Positions 7,334-15,328 of a stretch of 39,348 nt of DNA are shown here, piece by piece (position 1 is the first letter of the stretch; every line of letters begins with the position of its first letter). Made by a program: the position numbers and the translations under genes. This DNA is from a virus. The notes below the pieces were generated by a model, which saw nothing but the letters and a program-made list of their open reading frames with translations, made no database searches and was not told the origin of the DNA. The stretch lies in IMG/VR virus record IMGVR_UViG_3300043409_001596, positions 1 through 39,348 of that record, one strand, 5' to 3'.

Positions 7334-8260
7334 ATGGCTATTGTCGCAGAAATTACCAACGCATTACTCGGCATGGCCGGGCTGGAGGCGGTCAGCCACG
7401 GGCCTGCTGGCCTCGAAGAACGAATCATCCAAGATATCAATCGCGGCCTTGAGCATGTCGGGGAATCGAACCCCAACATCTTTTATCAGACCCGCCCTGA
7501 GCAGGCCGAGGTTGTTAGGCCGCCGGCCACGGTGTCTGTTACATGCACTCAATACTCAAAAGCCGTCACTTTTACATCGGGTTATGTCTCTACCTGGATG
7601 CCAGGCTGCGCAATCTTGATCAACGGTGACAGCACTCTGAACCGCATCGAGGACGAATCCAGTCCAACTGCTCCGGCCTTGGCTGAACCGTTTATGGGAG
7701 CCAGCGGCACTTACTCGGCTACCGTGTACCACGATTGGGTCATGATGCCGACCAGTGTGCGCCAAGTAATGGATCCTGTGTCTTTGGATAAGGTGACCAT
7801 GATGCAACCTGCGCAAGGCGCTGCGGATTTGCTGCTTGGCTGGATGAATTACAGCCAAAACTATGATCGTCGCTATGCGGGGTTGGTGCTTGCTCTGCAA
7901 AAGCAAATTCAATTGCCGGCACGGTACTGGCCTTACGCCCAGATGGTGTTGGGCACGCTTCGAGGCGGCCTCATGCTGGACACATTGCCTGGCGAGTCGC
8001 ACAAGCTTGTCTACAACGCCAGAAAGCTTGTCTTTGCCCCAGTCACATCCCTTGCCGACACTCGCACCACACTGATGCCACAAGGCAAAGACGTGGAAAT
8101 ACTTTTGCCGGTCGTGCGGTGGTTCTTTGCTAGTTACCAGTTTTGCTCTATTCCGAAGACCGAACTGGAAGCTGATTTCAGTCTGGCCATGACCAAAGCG
8201 TCCCAGTTGACCATTGGCGGAAATATTCAGAAACGCTATCGATACAACAATCAACGATGA
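7334..8260 (+). CDS. Putative head-tail adaptor protein
   Basis: The 308-residue protein begins with a helical region (MAIVAEITNALLGMAGLEAV), then residues about 60-130 are beta-rich with WMPGCAILINGDSTLNRIEDES. This is followed by YHDWVMMPTSVRQVMDPVSL and a helical C-terminus. The pattern of an N-terminal helical bundle with the inserted 'W..GC.I.I.GD..LN.I' strand unit resembles adaptor proteins that sit between portal and tail nozzle in podovirus-like phages. The next gene starts inside its stop (ATGA), which links it to the nozzle protein. I cannot exclude another head-tail connector role. Confidence 0.5.
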   Translation: MAIVAEITNALLGMAGLEAVSHGPAGLEERIIQDINRGLEHVGESNPNIFYQTRPEQAEVVRPPATVSVTCTQYSKAVTFTSGYVSTWMPGCAILINGDSTLNRIEDESSPTAPALAEPFMGASGTYSATVYHDWVMMPTSVRQVMDPVSLDKVTMMQPAQGAADLLLGWMNYSQNYDRRYAGLVLALQKQIQLPARYWPYAQMVLGTLRGGLMLDTLPGESHKLVYNARKLVFAPVTSLADTRTTLMPQGKDVEILLPVVRWFFASYQFCSIPKTELEADFSLAMTKASQLTIGGNIQKRYRYNNQR

Positions 8261-11244
8261 ACCAGTTGTACACTCACGATGTCCGCGAGTTCGGCGTCCT
8301 TGCTTCTTCCATTGAAACGACAGATATGGGCGGCCGGCTTACCCGCGCCATCAACACACTGCTGCGCCCAACTGGAGCCATTAAAGGTATTCCAAAATAC
8401 ACCCGTCTTTGGGCCACCTTTGCCGCGGAAACCGCTGCCACAAAAATCCGCAGCCTGCCCTTTGCCGGCTACCCGTCCGGCGTTGGCGTTGATGCGCCGG
8501 CTCGGGCGGCCAATAAAACGGTTTTGGTGCGCGTGTATCGACAAGGAAAAAACTTTTTACTGTTCTACGACCTCACTCAAAGTAAAGCCAGAGGGCTTTT
8601 CTACGGTGGCGACGACGGCAGTTTTACTTCCGGCGCTTACGACTTCAGCGCAGGCACTCCCACATGGGAAGTGTTGGCCGTGGGCTACGACGCCGATGCC
8701 AGATGGTATGGCAAGCGCACGGCGACCCAGCTTATGCTGAGCAACAACGCCAGCACAGACACGCCAGGCATCTTCCAGCTAGGCCGGACGGCCACGCCCG
8801 GAAAATGGCGCACAGCAGGCTCCAACGTCAAGCCAACTACGCCAGTCATTAGCCGAGCCACGCCAGCCGGGACAAGCAACGTGCAGGCTCGCTGGGAGTT
8901 GCCGGGCTCGGCAGGCTCGGCGGCTTTCAAGTTCCTGCCCGTGGTAGCGACCGACTACGTTTACAGCTACACGACCACAGGGACGTGCGTTGTCACGGAG
9001 GCAAGCAACACGCTGGCTGTGTCCGGCTTCTTGCCCAGCGAGGGTATGGCCGTCTTACTTGTCGCCACGGCGGCCCCCGGTGGCCTCAGTAACAACACGC
9101 TGTACTACTGCAAGAGCGTTTCCGGCACGACGGTCAGCCTGTCAGCCACGGCTGGCGGGGCGGCCATCGACATCACGACGGCAGGCACAAGTGTAGTACT
9201 CTACCAACTATTCGGTCATGGCTATTCCGACGCCCAGCCTATAACGGTCACGACCACGGGCACCTTGCCTGCGCCTTTGCTGGTAGCCACGACCTACTAC
9301 ATGCGGGACGTGGGCACGAACGTCTTTTTCTTCAAGCTGGCGGCCTCGGCAGGCGGAGCGGCCCTCAACATCACCACCGTAGGGACGGGCGCACAAAGCA
9401 TTGTCCCGACAGGGACGGCGGTTAGGGCGGGCACGGCCACGCTTACGTTCACGGCAGATGCCACCAACTTTCCTGGGTCTTCCGGCAATAGCCGAATCCG
9501 CGTTGCCATCCAGCAGTCGGCCTACGCTACATCGATCAGTTCCACCCTCTCCGGCACTGGCACGACGAGCAACCCGTACCTTTACACGATCATCACGGGC
9601 AGCACAGCCCCGGCAAACTCAACCGACGCCATTGTGGCCTACGTCACGGCGGATACCCGCGTGGTGGGCATCTTGGGGGCCAGCAAGTCCGCCGCCGACG
9701 CCACAAGCGATACCGGCAGTTATGGCCCGACCTTCTTATCCGGCGGCATAGGCTCGGGCACGTCTGATGGCCTGACTTCGCAGACTTGCACGGTGTACCT
9801 GCGCTACTTCGACTCCGGCACAGAACGGCTAGGCTATGAGGGCATTTCCTCCGACATTTCAAACGAGATCATCCTCGATGAGGCCACGCGCTCAGACATT
9901 CTTGTTACCATCACGCCAGACCCGACAGCCGAGGGCGGCCGGTTTGATTTGATCCGCGTTTATTTCCAATTCGGAGAAGGCACTGCGGCCGTGTGGAACT
10001 TGGTGGGTGAGGTCGCTAATACATCTGGCAGCAAAACATTGCAAGTTGGCACTAACACAGAGATCGGCACGGCAATGGCAGTAGATCAAAATCGACCACT
10101 GCCCTACAAGGATGTGGTTTCGGTCGGTGGCCAAACTTGGTTCGGTGGGGGCACCGATAATCCTGATTTATTGTACGTTTCAAAAACTGCCACAGACGAC
10201 GAGATCGCTCCCGAGGGGGCTAATGCTGAAAGCCCAGAGCTAATCACGATGGCGCGGCAAACGAGTCGGCTTAAAGTGACGGCCTTGTACACGGACGACT
10301 ACAGGTTGCACGTTCATACCAATAACGGGGTTATTTTGCTCAACCCGTCCGACCCAACGGCTGACAAGCATATTCCGCAAGTCACCGTGGGAGCTTTAAA
10401 TCCTGCGTGCATTACCGACTATGAGAATTCCAAGATTTTCTTCTTGGGGTCGGACTTGCAAATTTACGAATTTTCCGGCGCGCGATATGGACGGCGGAAC
10501 ATTGCCGCCAGTACAAAAGATGCCATCGAGTACATTCTGGATGTTGCCAACATTGATAAAATTGGCCAGCAACCAGATCGTGTGAATACCTGGGTTGATC
10601 TGCGGTCGGACATTTATTGGTACTCGTTGCCTGGGCAGGACAATACACTGACAAGCTTTGCCTTTGATTTCCAGAACAATGGTGTCGTAGGAGAATTTAC
10701 TTATCCCAAGGTGTTTTGTGTGGCCAAAATGGAAGCAGAACGCCCAGAAACAGTGTTTTGCGATGAAGATGGCAACTTGTTTTTCCAAGACAGTCGCGAG
10801 CAAAACGACAGCGGCGATGAACTGAGCGCAAGTGCTGCTTACACTCCACACGCTATTGCTACCCCTATCCCTGCGCAATATGCTGGCTATGGGTATGTGG
10901 ATCGAGGAGGTTACCGATATTACCAATCCGTGCAATCAGTCGTAGAAACAGGGTTTATTGACCTTGGGAAGTTAACCCAATTCAAGCAATTTACCGGGTT
11001 GTTGTTTTCCACCGTCAAAAACAGCCGCGCTTTTGTTGATATCGAATTGGTGAATAAGTCCGGGTTCAGTGTGTCTCGAACCGTCTCGGATTTGTACAGC
11101 ACCAACACTCAGCAACTGCGTAAAGTTATGGCTCAATTAGGAGGCGAGGCTGTAAAGATTCGCTTCACGATAACCGCAGCAGAACAAAGCCCATGGGTAA
11201 TCCGTAATTTATCCATGCTTTACAGAAGCGTCGGGCAACTTTGA
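8257..11244 (+). CDS. Large tail nozzle-like protein with fibre-type insertion
   Basis: The 995-residue protein has an N-terminal part (residues 1-220) and a C-terminal part (residues about 500-995) that resemble T7 gp12/P22 gp10-type nozzle proteins. Cues include WFGGGTDNPDLLYVSKTA, IFFLGSDLQIYEFSG and repeated strand units typical of a beta-propeller. Between them, residues about 230-390 hold two tandem units of the 'LP.GL...T.YY........FS..AGGAA.DI...GT' type found in tail fibres. These units are followed by another threonine/serine-rich segment up to residue 500. It overlaps the adaptor stop by four bases. It probably forms the tail tip or channel end and may contribute to receptor contact. 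A terminator follows. Confidence 0.6.
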   Translation: MNQLYTHDVREFGVLASSIETTDMGGRLTRAINTLLRPTGAIKGIPKYTRLWATFAAETAATKIRSLPFAGYPSGVGVDAPARAANKTVLVRVYRQGKNFLLFYDLTQSKARGLFYGGDDGSFTSGAYDFSAGTPTWEVLAVGYDADARWYGKRTATQLMLSNNASTDTPGIFQLGRTATPGKWRTAGSNVKPTTPVISRATPAGTSNVQARWELPGSAGSAAFKFLPVVATDYVYSYTTTGTCVVTEASNTLAVSGFLPSEGMAVLLVATAAPGGLSNNTLYYCKSVSGTTVSLSATAGGAAIDITTAGTSVVLYQLFGHGYSDAQPITVTTTGTLPAPLLVATTYYMRDVGTNVFFFKLAASAGGAALNITTVGTGAQSIVPTGTAVRAGTATLTFTADATNFPGSSGNSRIRVAIQQSAYATSISSTLSGTGTTSNPYLYTIITGSTAPANSTDAIVAYVTADTRVVGILGASKSAADATSDTGSYGPTFLSGGIGSGTSDGLTSQTCTVYLRYFDSGTERLGYEGISSDISNEIILDEATRSDILVTITPDPTAEGGRFDLIRVYFQFGEGTAAVWNLVGEVANTSGSKTLQVGTNTEIGTAMAVDQNRPLPYKDVVSVGGQTWFGGGTDNPDLLYVSKTATDDEIAPEGANAESPELITMARQTSRLKVTALYTDDYRLHVHTNNGVILLNPSDPTADKHIPQVTVGALNPACITDYENSKIFFLGSDLQIYEFSGARYGRRNIAASTKDAIEYILDVANIDKIGQQPDRVNTWVDLRSDIYWYSLPGQDNTLTSFAFDFQNNGVVGEFTYPKVFCVAKMEAERPETVFCDEDGNLFFQDSREQNDSGDELSASAAYTPHAIATPIPAQYAGYGYVDRGGYRYYQSVQSVVETGFIDLGKLTQFKQFTGLLFSTVKNSRAFVDIELVNKSGFSVSRTVSDLYSTNTQQLRKVMAQLGGEAVKIRFTITAAEQSPWVIRNLSMLYRSVGQL

Positions 11245-11250
11245 ACGTGC

Positions 11251-11285
11251 GCTGCACCGAACTGCGTCGGTGAGCTGTTTGTTCT
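11251..11285 (+). terminator. Rho-independent terminator of the plus-strand operon
   Basis: GCT, a one-base bulge and CACCGA (11251-11260) pair with TCGGTG and AGC (11267-11275) around the loop ACTGCG, followed by TGTTTGTTCT. The U-rich side is only on the plus strand, right after the nozzle gene, and it sits at the convergent end of the minus-strand gene at 11284. Confidence 0.65.
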
Positions 11286-11589
11286 AAAGAACTTCCTCGT
11301 TTGTGAAATGCGTCCATTCTCCTACTTGGCGCATACGGCCCTTTGGGTATTTGCAACCAAAAGCCTTCATGATCTTCAGCATGAACGGCAAGGGGCATGG
11401 GACGCGGACAGCAATGATGTCGGTGGGCAACGGAAGGGCATCTGCCATGCCTCGCTCGTATCCTGCTTGGTGCCCTTGCGCGTAGCCCTTTGCCCATTCC
11501 TCAGAGCCAAACGTAGCAGCACAACTCACACCAGCCGGACTGTTCGCTTTGGCGGTGTCCTTCGGTGTTTGATCGTCATTTGTGTTCAT
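11284..11589 (-). CDS. Hypothetical protein, 101 residues
   Basis: The frame starts MNTNDDQTPKDTAK at the ATG at 11589. A polar N-terminus is followed by a helical segment EEWAKGYAQGHQAGYERGMADAL, in which A/G-x3-G spacing suggests helix packing. A compact C-terminus then contains CKYPKGRMRQVGEWTHF. A longer version from 11763 would overlap the upstream gene in another frame and is not supported. It is convergent with the plus-strand nozzle gene. Function unknown. Confidence 0.6.
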   Translation of the reverse strand: MNTNDDQTPKDTAKANSPAGVSCAATFGSEEWAKGYAQGHQAGYERGMADALPLPTDIIAVRVPCPLPFMLKIMKAFGCKYPKGRMRQVGEWTHFTNEEVL

Positions 11590-11602
11590 GTGTGCTCTGC
11601 GT

Positions 11603-12208
11603 TCATCCAACCAAGAAGACTCTGCCGCCCCTATGCTCGAAATGCTCTGGCATGCCGGCCGCCGTAGCTCGCACTTGGGCCGGCGTGAGGCCGGTGGCTT
11701 TGGCGGCATCTGTGACTTTGAGGGCTCGTTGCGACAATGCAGAGGCAAGTAGGCGGACGGCATCGTCAGAATGCATCAAAGGCTTGTCAGGCACTCCTGA
11801 AAATGGCGGGTTGCCGTTTGCGTCGTAGAGGGCCTCGTTTGCGTCTCCAGCCGCGAACTTGTCGGCGACGGCCTTCATCTGTGCCTCCACCTCCGCCAGT
11901 GTGCTCACGCCAAAGCGAGCCTGTAGCTCATGGGCCATGCAATCCTCCGCTGTCGGGTGCAGGCTGCCGTCTTCGGCCTCGAAGTCCACGTCTGGCACCG
12001 GCCGCTTGGGTTGGTAGGCCGCCAAGTATGGCCCTGCCACCTTGTTCTGGTCATCCCACTCGGCGCGGGTCAAGATGCGGACGGGATAGCCCTTCTTTGG
12101 CCTTACGTCTGAGCGGGCTCGGCTGGGCAAGGTCTGGCCGTTGCTGGCGGCGATGGGGAAGGCTTGGCCGGGGTGTTGCGGAAAAGTTATCTGCCAACAA
12201 GTTTTCAT
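11603..12208 (-). CDS. Hypothetical protein with possible C-terminal winged helix
   Basis: The 201-residue protein starts MKTCWQITFPQHPGQ. A central acidic region (PVPDVDFEAEDGSLHPTAEDCMAH) leads to a long helix (STLAEVEAQMKAVADKF). The C-terminal 45 residues (LKVTDAAKATGLTPAQVRATAAG followed by EHRGGRVFLVG) look like a small winged helix-turn-helix. The ATG at 12208 is preceded directly by the GACACC leader and 80 bases downstream of a TATAAT box, which decides the start. Function unknown; a DNA-binding structural or regulatory role is possible. Confidence 0.6.
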   Translation of the reverse strand: MKTCWQITFPQHPGQAFPIAASNGQTLPSRARSDVRPKKGYPVRILTRAEWDDQNKVAGPYLAAYQPKRPVPDVDFEAEDGSLHPTAEDCMAHELQARFGVSTLAEVEAQMKAVADKFAAGDANEALYDANGNPPFSGVPDKPLMHSDDAVRLLASALSQRALKVTDAAKATGLTPAQVRATAAGMPEHFEHRGGRVFLVG

Positions 12209-12228
12209 ATAGTTTGGTGTCTGGTGTC
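12209..12228 (-). promoter_or_regulatory. GACACC tandem leader motif (copy B)
   Basis: On the minus strand, GACACCAGACACCAAACTAT lies directly before the ATG at 12208, nearly the same as copy A before the ATG at 1732 (16 of the 18 copy-A positions match). Both have two GACACC units one base apart, followed by A/C-rich bases and ACT just before the start. Confidence 0.5.
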
Positions 12229-12293
12229 CGCCGAACACTACATCTCTTTTTGGAGTTCAGCAAGAAGTCTTTGAATGGCCGCTCACATCTGTT

Positions 12294-12336
12294 ATTATAG
12301 CAACGCCGGATACCTTTTGCGAGGTGATCCGGCGTT
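12294..12336 (-). promoter_or_regulatory. Promoter with overlapping long inverted repeat
   Basis: A perfect minus-strand TATAAT occupies 12294-12299. Immediately upstream, AACGCCGGAT (12302-12311) and ATCCGGCGTT (12327-12336) form a perfect ten-base inverted repeat. The centre contains ACCT and AGGT that extend the stem by four pairs around a TTTGCG loop. The repeat therefore covers the spacer and the -35 area of the minus-strand promoter for the gene at 12208, like an operator. It also lies 22 bases before the divergent HNH gene and could act on both. A role as a transcribed hairpin or terminator is possible, but the U tract is only three bases. Confidence 0.55.
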
Positions 12337-12357
12337 TAACCCCAGACATATTGCGCT

Positions 12358-12996
12358 ATGAATGAAGTATCAGTTATGAATGCAGACATCTGCATTAAAG
12401 TCAACTTTACAGACAAAGAACGAAACCATTTTTGGGCTAAAGTCCACATATCAAATGGATGTTGGCTATGGCAAGGCGGGAAGCCAAAAAGAAGGTACGG
12501 CCAGTATTTTTTACGCCAAAAGCGTGTGGGAACTCATCGGGTAGCTTGGATGATGTCTCGGAATCGAGAAATACCTCCAGGTATGTTTATCTGCCACCAC
12601 TGCGATAATCCTCAGTGCGTCCGTCCAGACCATTTATTTCTTGGCTCAATCCAGGATAATTCCGATGATAAATGCAGAAAGGGAAGGCAGGCTAAAGGTG
12701 ATAGTCAAGGTTTGCGCAAACATCCAGGGGCGGCTGCACGCGGATTACGGCACGGCTGGCACACCCACCCTGAAAGCGTTCCTCGCGGCGATAATCACCA
12801 CTCAAGAAAACGTCCTGAAAGGATGGCTAGAGGTGTGAGGCATGGATTAGCCAAGTTCACCAATGATGACATAATAGAAATCAGGCGATTACGCAAAGAC
12901 GGGATGCTGTTACGCCTTATCGCTGAACGATTCAAATGCAGCCGTCCATGTATAGGATTCATTATTAAAGGCACAACTTGGGGTCATGTGATCTAA
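12358..12996 (+). CDS. HNH homing endonuclease
   Basis: The 212-residue protein is a typical free-standing phage HNH homing endonuclease. Residues 24-60 hold the FWAKVHISNGCWLWQGG and YGQYFLRQKRVGTHRVAW segments. The HNH core CHHCDNPQCVRPDHLFLG follows around residues 80-97, with SIQDNSDDK just after. The C-terminal region (LAKFTNDDIIEIRRLRKDGMLLRLIAERFKCSRPCI) is a DNA-binding helix-turn-helix of the NUMOD/IENR type. It is the only plus-strand gene between 11,284 and the right edge and lies between two minus-strand blocks, as expected for a mobile insertion. It cuts DNA at an intact cognate site to spread itself; it is not needed for phage growth. Confidence 0.88.
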   Translation: MNEVSVMNADICIKVNFTDKERNHFWAKVHISNGCWLWQGGKPKRRYGQYFLRQKRVGTHRVAWMMSRNREIPPGMFICHHCDNPQCVRPDHLFLGSIQDNSDDKCRKGRQAKGDSQGLRKHPGAAARGLRHGWHTHPESVPRGDNHHSRKRPERMARGVRHGLAKFTNDDIIEIRRLRKDGMLLRLIAERFKCSRPCIGFIIKGTTWGHVI

Positions 12997-12998
12997 TA

Positions 12999-13037
12999 AA
13001 TGAAAAGCCCGGCCTCACCGGAAGGCAAGGCTGGGCT
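12999..13037 (-). terminator. Terminator after the capsid-region operon
   Basis: On the minus strand the stem AGCCCAGCCT / AGGCCGGGCT (13028-13037 and 13006-13015, one mismatch) is followed by TTTTCATTTATT. It lies downstream of the minus-strand decoration gene, so it ends that transcript. The plus-strand HNH gene stops at 12996, just before it, and the plus-strand copy of the stem pairs with a G-U wobble but has only a weak U run. Confidence 0.65.
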
Positions 13038-13059
13038 GGCTGTATTTTGGCTTGGCAGT

Positions 13060-13602
13060 TTAGAGGGCGGCTTCAATCTTGGCAACGTCGCCGTCGGCAT
13101 CCATGAACCAGCCTTTCCATGCAGTCGCGGAGACGCATGTAAGGTAGCATGTGGAGTTGGCGGCAATGGCGGACTCGGCACTGGCACCTGTACCGCCGTT
13201 GATGGCGATGCTGGCAGGCGTGGAACTGCGAAGCTCGAAGCCGGTAGCACCAACGTCCACAACGATCTGTTTGCCTACCACAGGGGCGGGCAAGATGACG
13301 ATGTGGTTAGCGTCGGCACTGGTGACGGTAACGTGGCTGGAGGCCGCTGCGATAGCGGCACCACCAACGGTTGCCGTAACGGCTTCCACTACGTCTGATC
13401 GCGGGCCAATGATCGTGCCCGCATTAACGAGCGCATTCACGCCGCTGAAAAACTGGGCCAAGGTCATGTCGGCGCAGATCCGAGGATCGCCGGATGGCTT
13501 GGACGAGTCGTAAACAAAGACGCGGTGGTTGGTGGACAGGCTGGCCCCGAGAAGGGCTGGCAGGTCCGCCGGATTCGTGGGAATTGGGGTAATCTGGAGC
13601 AT
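13060..13602 (-). CDS. Putative capsid decoration or head-fibre protein
   Basis: The 180-residue protein starts MLQITPIPTNPADL. The N-terminal 70 residues are mixed, with SLSTNHRVFVYDSSKPSGDPR. The rest is a beta-rich, alanine/threonine/valine-rich domain with HVTVTSADANHIVILPAPVVGKQIVVD and SAIAANSTCYLTCVSATAWKGWF, a pattern like small phage beta-sandwich proteins. It lies directly after the major capsid gene, separated by a terminator, a usual place for decoration proteins. The start at the ATG at 13602 is chosen because the longer TTG option falls in the terminator stem. Function is inferred from position. Confidence 0.5.
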   Translation of the reverse strand: MLQITPIPTNPADLPALLGASLSTNHRVFVYDSSKPSGDPRICADMTLAQFFSGVNALVNAGTIIGPRSDVVEAVTATVGGAAIAAASSHVTVTSADANHIVILPAPVVGKQIVVDVGATGFELRSSTPASIAINGGTGASAESAIAANSTCYLTCVSATAWKGWFMDADGDVAKIEAAL

Positions 13603-13633
13603 TTGTGTAGATCGCTGCGGGTTTGGGTTTGCC

Positions 13634-13667
13634 AAAAAGGCCGCCTAGCAGGACAAGCTAGGCGGCC
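13634..13667 (-). terminator. Terminator after the major capsid gene
   Basis: On the minus strand, GGCCGCCTAGC (13657-13667) pairs perfectly over 11 bases with GCTAGGCGGCC (13639-13649) around a seven-base loop, followed by TTTTT (13634-13638). It lies between the capsid gene and the decoration gene. It would let the capsid gene be made in excess over the downstream gene, or act as a partial terminator. Confidence 0.8.
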
Positions 13668-13680
13668 TCTTGGCGGGACG

Positions 13681-15216
13681 TTAGCTCACTTCTGGCATGC
13701 CTGGGGCATTCCATGCGCCATAGACGACGATGTAGCCGTTCTTGATGAGGGCTGCATTTTTGTATGCTGTGGCACCCCAGACCATCTGGACACCGATACC
13801 GAAGCGGTTGGTGTAGTCGTTTTCTTGGGTGACTCGCTGGCCCATGGCGGTGCTGGCCTTGCCGTTGACGGTGCCGTAGCCACAATACACGGCATTGTTG
13901 CCGAGGAAGTAGCCGCAGACGTATGGCTGGCCCTTGCTGTTGCAGGGGATCATCAGGGAGCCGATTGGAATGACACCTTCTGTGAGGTAGGTGCTGGTCC
14001 ATGGAGCGGTTCCCCAAGTGATCGTTGAGCCGGTGAGCGTGGTGGCATAATCGACGGCGGTCGTGGAGCCAAGGCGCTCAAGACCTGTGTCGGAAATGGT
14101 CAGACCGTCGGTGGTCGTGTACTTGAAGAAGCTGAACTTGCCAGCGTCCGCACCCGAGCCGTTGATGACCATGAGGTACTTGGCGTCGGTGTTCGACGCG
14201 ATAAACGTCTGCTCAAACGCGGTGAATGGAGCACCGGGGAAGTAGCGGAAGTAGTCGTTTGCAGTTTTGGCGACGGCATTGGTGGTGAGCACCGAAGAAC
14301 CGTTGAAACCGCCACCGCTAAGAGCAGTGAGGGTAGTCGTGGTTGCTTTGGCGGCAATTGCCACGCCGAGGTAGGCACGGGGAGCACAGAAAGCACCCTG
14401 AGCCGCATCGGCTGCGGTGTTGGAGACAGCCCAGTTGTTGAGCATGACACCGTCATACTCAGGAAGGTTGCCGGCAAACAGGTAGTTGGTCGGGCCACGG
14501 GTGCCGGCGGTCGCCAGCAGGCTTTCCCAAGTCGAGTTTTCGCGAAGACCTTGGAACAGGTAGTCGTTGCCCTGGAAGAAGTACTTCAGGATGCGCTGGC
14601 CGTTTGGTCCGCGGGCGATTTCGATTTCCTGCATCTTGATGCCGTTGGCTTGGATTTTGGCCTGGCCGATGGTGGACTTGGTGACCACATCCGTCGAGGT
14701 CAGGGCGTTGATGCTGGCCTTGTTGCCGGCGTACAACGTGTTGTACGTTTCCTGACTGCCAAGCATGACGGCTTCGATGCAGTCGCACTTGAGGCGCTGC
14801 ACCCACTCGTTGAGGCCGCGGCGGGCGCTCTGGTCGAATGTGGTGCCGATGAACGTCAGGTCCTTGGTGGTGACGGTTTCGGCGACGGCGTGACGGTGAA
14901 GTCCGATGGTCAGAGTGAACTGACTGTATTTGCGGACTTCTTCAGCGCCAACCAGATTGGTGTTGCCCTGCACGCCCTTGCCACCGAGGCCAGCCTCAGA
15001 AGAGAAGACAATGGTGTTTCCGCGCACTTTGGAAGTGTCGAGCACTTCTTTGACGGGCCGAACAGAGCCAAGGCCGCCCATGAGTTCGGAGAATGGGTTG
15101 TAACGCTCGTTGTCAAACGCGATGCTTGACACCCAGAGAATCTGGCGGGCGTAGGTTGGGGATTGATCGACGAGTGCCTGGACTGTCTGAGCGTTGATTT
15201 CGGTATATGAGGCCAT
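13681..15216 (-). CDS. Major capsid protein (N4gp56 family type)
   Basis: The 511-residue protein fits the N4gp56-type HK97-fold capsid. Its hallmark segment is VRPVKEVLDTSKVRGNTIVF, followed by LGGKGVQGNTNLVGAEE and TIGLHRHAVAETV at residues about 60-115. A helical spine follows (SARRGLNEWVQRLKCDCIEA). The second half contains QEIEIARGPNGQRILKYFFQGNDYLFQGL, and the C-terminus is NGYIVVYGAWNAPGM. The length is larger than the usual 300-400 residues, with an extra middle domain. The ATG at 15216 follows a leader with an ACCACACTA stretch and no SD. The scaffold is upstream and a strong terminator is downstream, so this is a high-expression gene. Confidence 0.82.
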   Translation of the reverse strand: MASYTEINAQTVQALVDQSPTYARQILWVSSIAFDNERYNPFSELMGGLGSVRPVKEVLDTSKVRGNTIVFSSEAGLGGKGVQGNTNLVGAEEVRKYSQFTLTIGLHRHAVAETVTTKDLTFIGTTFDQSARRGLNEWVQRLKCDCIEAVMLGSQETYNTLYAGNKASINALTSTDVVTKSTIGQAKIQANGIKMQEIEIARGPNGQRILKYFFQGNDYLFQGLRENSTWESLLATAGTRGPTNYLFAGNLPEYDGVMLNNWAVSNTAADAAQGAFCAPRAYLGVAIAAKATTTTLTALSGGGFNGSSVLTTNAVAKTANDYFRYFPGAPFTAFEQTFIASNTDAKYLMVINGSGADAGKFSFFKYTTTDGLTISDTGLERLGSTTAVDYATTLTGSTITWGTAPWTSTYLTEGVIPIGSLMIPCNSKGQPYVCGYFLGNNAVYCGYGTVNGKASTAMGQRVTQENDYTNRFGIGVQMVWGATAYKNAALIKNGYIVVYGAWNAPGMPEVS

Positions 15217-15328
15217 TACGGTAGTGTGGTGGTGATTTGTGAACAGATTGAACCTCAAGGCTTCGTAGGCCTTGTTAATCTGTTGTCACGCCACACTGGC
15301 GTCGGCCCCTTACGGGGAACCGCTATCT
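15217..15328 (-). promoter_or_regulatory. Structured 112-base leader of the major capsid gene
   Basis: The gap between scaffold and capsid genes holds two stable hairpins. The first is nested: AACAGATT (15242-15249) with AATCTGTT (15277-15284) as outer stem and CAAGGC (15256-15261) with GCCTTG (15269-15274) as inner stem. The second is CCCC/GGGG closed on the minus strand by GTAA, a GNRA-type tetraloop, near 15305-15320. Neither has a U tract. They may stabilise or process the capsid mRNA, or control its translation. Confidence 0.45.

Noticed and set aside
7556-8254. Minus-strand open frame of 232 codons over the adaptor gene
   Set aside because: It is antisense to a gene with ATGA coupling to the nozzle, has histidine- and glutamine-rich composition typical of shadow frames, and no recognisable motif.
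13603-13635. Longer start for the decoration-like protein (TTG at 13635)
   Set aside because: The extra codons lie at the U-rich edge of the capsid terminator; the ATG at 13602 is clear of it.
15305-15320. GNRA-capped hairpin as scaffold terminator
   Set aside because: The CCCC/GGGG stem is not followed by U on the minus strand, and the capsid gene needs transcription through it.
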